Source of the DNA: Elusimicrobia bacterium RIFCSPHIGHO2_02_FULL_57_9
Lineage (GTDB): Bacteria > Elusimicrobiota > Elusimicrobia > UBA1565 > UBA9628
DNA: 5,180 nucleotides
Direction: 5' to 3'
Assembly (NCBI GenBank): GCA_001800015.1
Contig: MGUO01000218.1
Coordinates: forward strand, 1-5,180
Below are positions 4,640 through 5,180 of the stretch, piece by piece (the stretch's first letter is position 1; every line of letters starts with the position of its first letter). Both the position numbers and the translations under genes were made by a program. The notes beneath the pieces are model-generated. The model ran no database searches. It was not told the DNA's origin and saw only the letters and a list, made by a program, of their open reading frames with translations.

Positions 4640-5180
4640 TTAGGGCAGGACAGGTTCCTCACCGGCAATTCTCTCCAAGGCCCGGCGCGCTTGCACGTAT
4701 TTGGGATCCTGTTTGAGCACTTCTTCAAACGACTCCCGCGCCTTTTCCGTTTCGCCCTCCGAGTAAAAAATCAAGCCTTGGCGGTATAATTCCTTGACCT
4801 GAGTGTAATCCGCGGATCGGGGGGCCGGGATTGTTTCGGGCGGCGTCCTTTTCCTCTCCATCTTAAGGCGGGACCCCGCCAGCTTAAGCCAATTGCGCGC
4901 CTCCCGGTTATGGGGATCAAGCCCGAGGGCGTCGATCCAATTCTGCGCGGCTTCCAAGGCATTGCCCCGCTTGAATAAGACGATTCCCTGACGGATATGC
5001 CCTTGCACCTTTTCTTGCCTCTCTTGCTCCAATTGCAGGCGGAGGGCCTCTCCAATACGGCGGCCGATATCGGGGTAAGAAGGGTCCAACTCTTGGACTT
5101 TGCGCCAGGCGCTTACGGCGTCGGCGTAGAGTCCGCTTTGGTAAAAGGCTTCCGCCGAGGCGGCCAAATGGGCTATCTCC
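4640..5180 (-). CDS. TPR-repeat protein, N-terminus cut by the window end
   Basis: The frame is open to the window edge, giving 179 visible residues before TAA at 4642-4640. A TTG at 5167 is in frame, but the TPR helix continues upstream of it (EIAH before it), so the true start is outside. Three TPR-like units are visible: FYQSGLYADAVSAWRKVQEL then DPSYP; GIVLFKRGNALEAAQNWIDA then LGLDPHN; and GLIFYSEGETEKARESFEEV then LKQDPKY. A basic, Gln/Glu-rich helix separates the first two, and a Pro-rich linker (TPPETIPAP) the last two. TPRs form helical scaffolds that bind other proteins. It lies immediately upstream of the porin gene, so an envelope assembly or export role is plausible, but no partner or signal peptide can be seen. 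Confidence 0.88.
   Translation of the reverse strand, partial: EIAHLAASAEAFYQSGLYADAVSAWRKVQELDPSYPDIGRRIGEALRLQLEQERQEKVQGHIRQGIVLFKRGNALEAAQNWIDALGLDPHNREARNWLKLAGSRLKMERKRTPPETIPAPRSADYTQVKELYRQGLIFYSEGETEKARESFEEVLKQDPKYVQARRALERIAGEEPVLP

Overview
This 5180-base window looks like chromosomal DNA of an uncultured Gram-negative (diderm) bacterium. It is moderately GC-rich, with two AT-rich intergenic islands. The diderm assignment rests on a long beta-barrel porin with a signal peptide and a C-terminal Phe, and on a second exported protein. The style of the proteins (alginate-export-like barrel, LC-x-GA Cys repeats, small two-helix membrane protein) reminds me of Elusimicrobiota or Bdellovibrio-like lineages. 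That is an impression, not a demonstrated placement.

Layout. (1) Bases 1-80 are two exact copies of a 40-bp unit that breaks the reading frame at the very edge of the window. (2) Bases 43-1093 (+) hold the catalytic end of a sensor histidine kinase, overlapped by 17 bases by a 92-residue two-helix membrane protein. (3) Bases 1094-1655 have no convincing gene but hold hairpins, a near-repeat, a possible terminator and AT-rich palindromes. (4) Bases 1656-2174 (-) encode a 172-residue protein with a probable winged-helix C-terminus. Its apparent promoter would start transcription at the A of its ATG and has a 14-bp palindrome in the spacer. (5) Bases 2175-2676 are an AT-rich control region with an opposing promoter candidate, then a GC-rich inverted-repeat stretch and a possible short coding remnant. 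(6) Bases 2677-3195 (+) encode an exported six-cysteine repeat protein. (7) Bases 3209-5180 (-) are a two-gene unit, a TPR protein (cut by the window end) followed by an alginate-export-family-like outer membrane porin. This unit runs convergently into the cysteine protein with 13 bases between stop codons.

How the genes may work together. The kinase and small membrane protein probably form one transcription unit whose partners lie to the left. The TPR protein and porin are probably co-transcribed and would act in the envelope. The winged-helix protein sits alone between AT-rich flanks and looks autoregulated. No CRISPR array, transposase, tRNA or rRNA was seen. The strongest unusual signals are the apparently leaderless, palindrome-containing promoter at 2181-2209, the three-module cysteine protein, and the hairpin and repeat cluster at 1287-1467.
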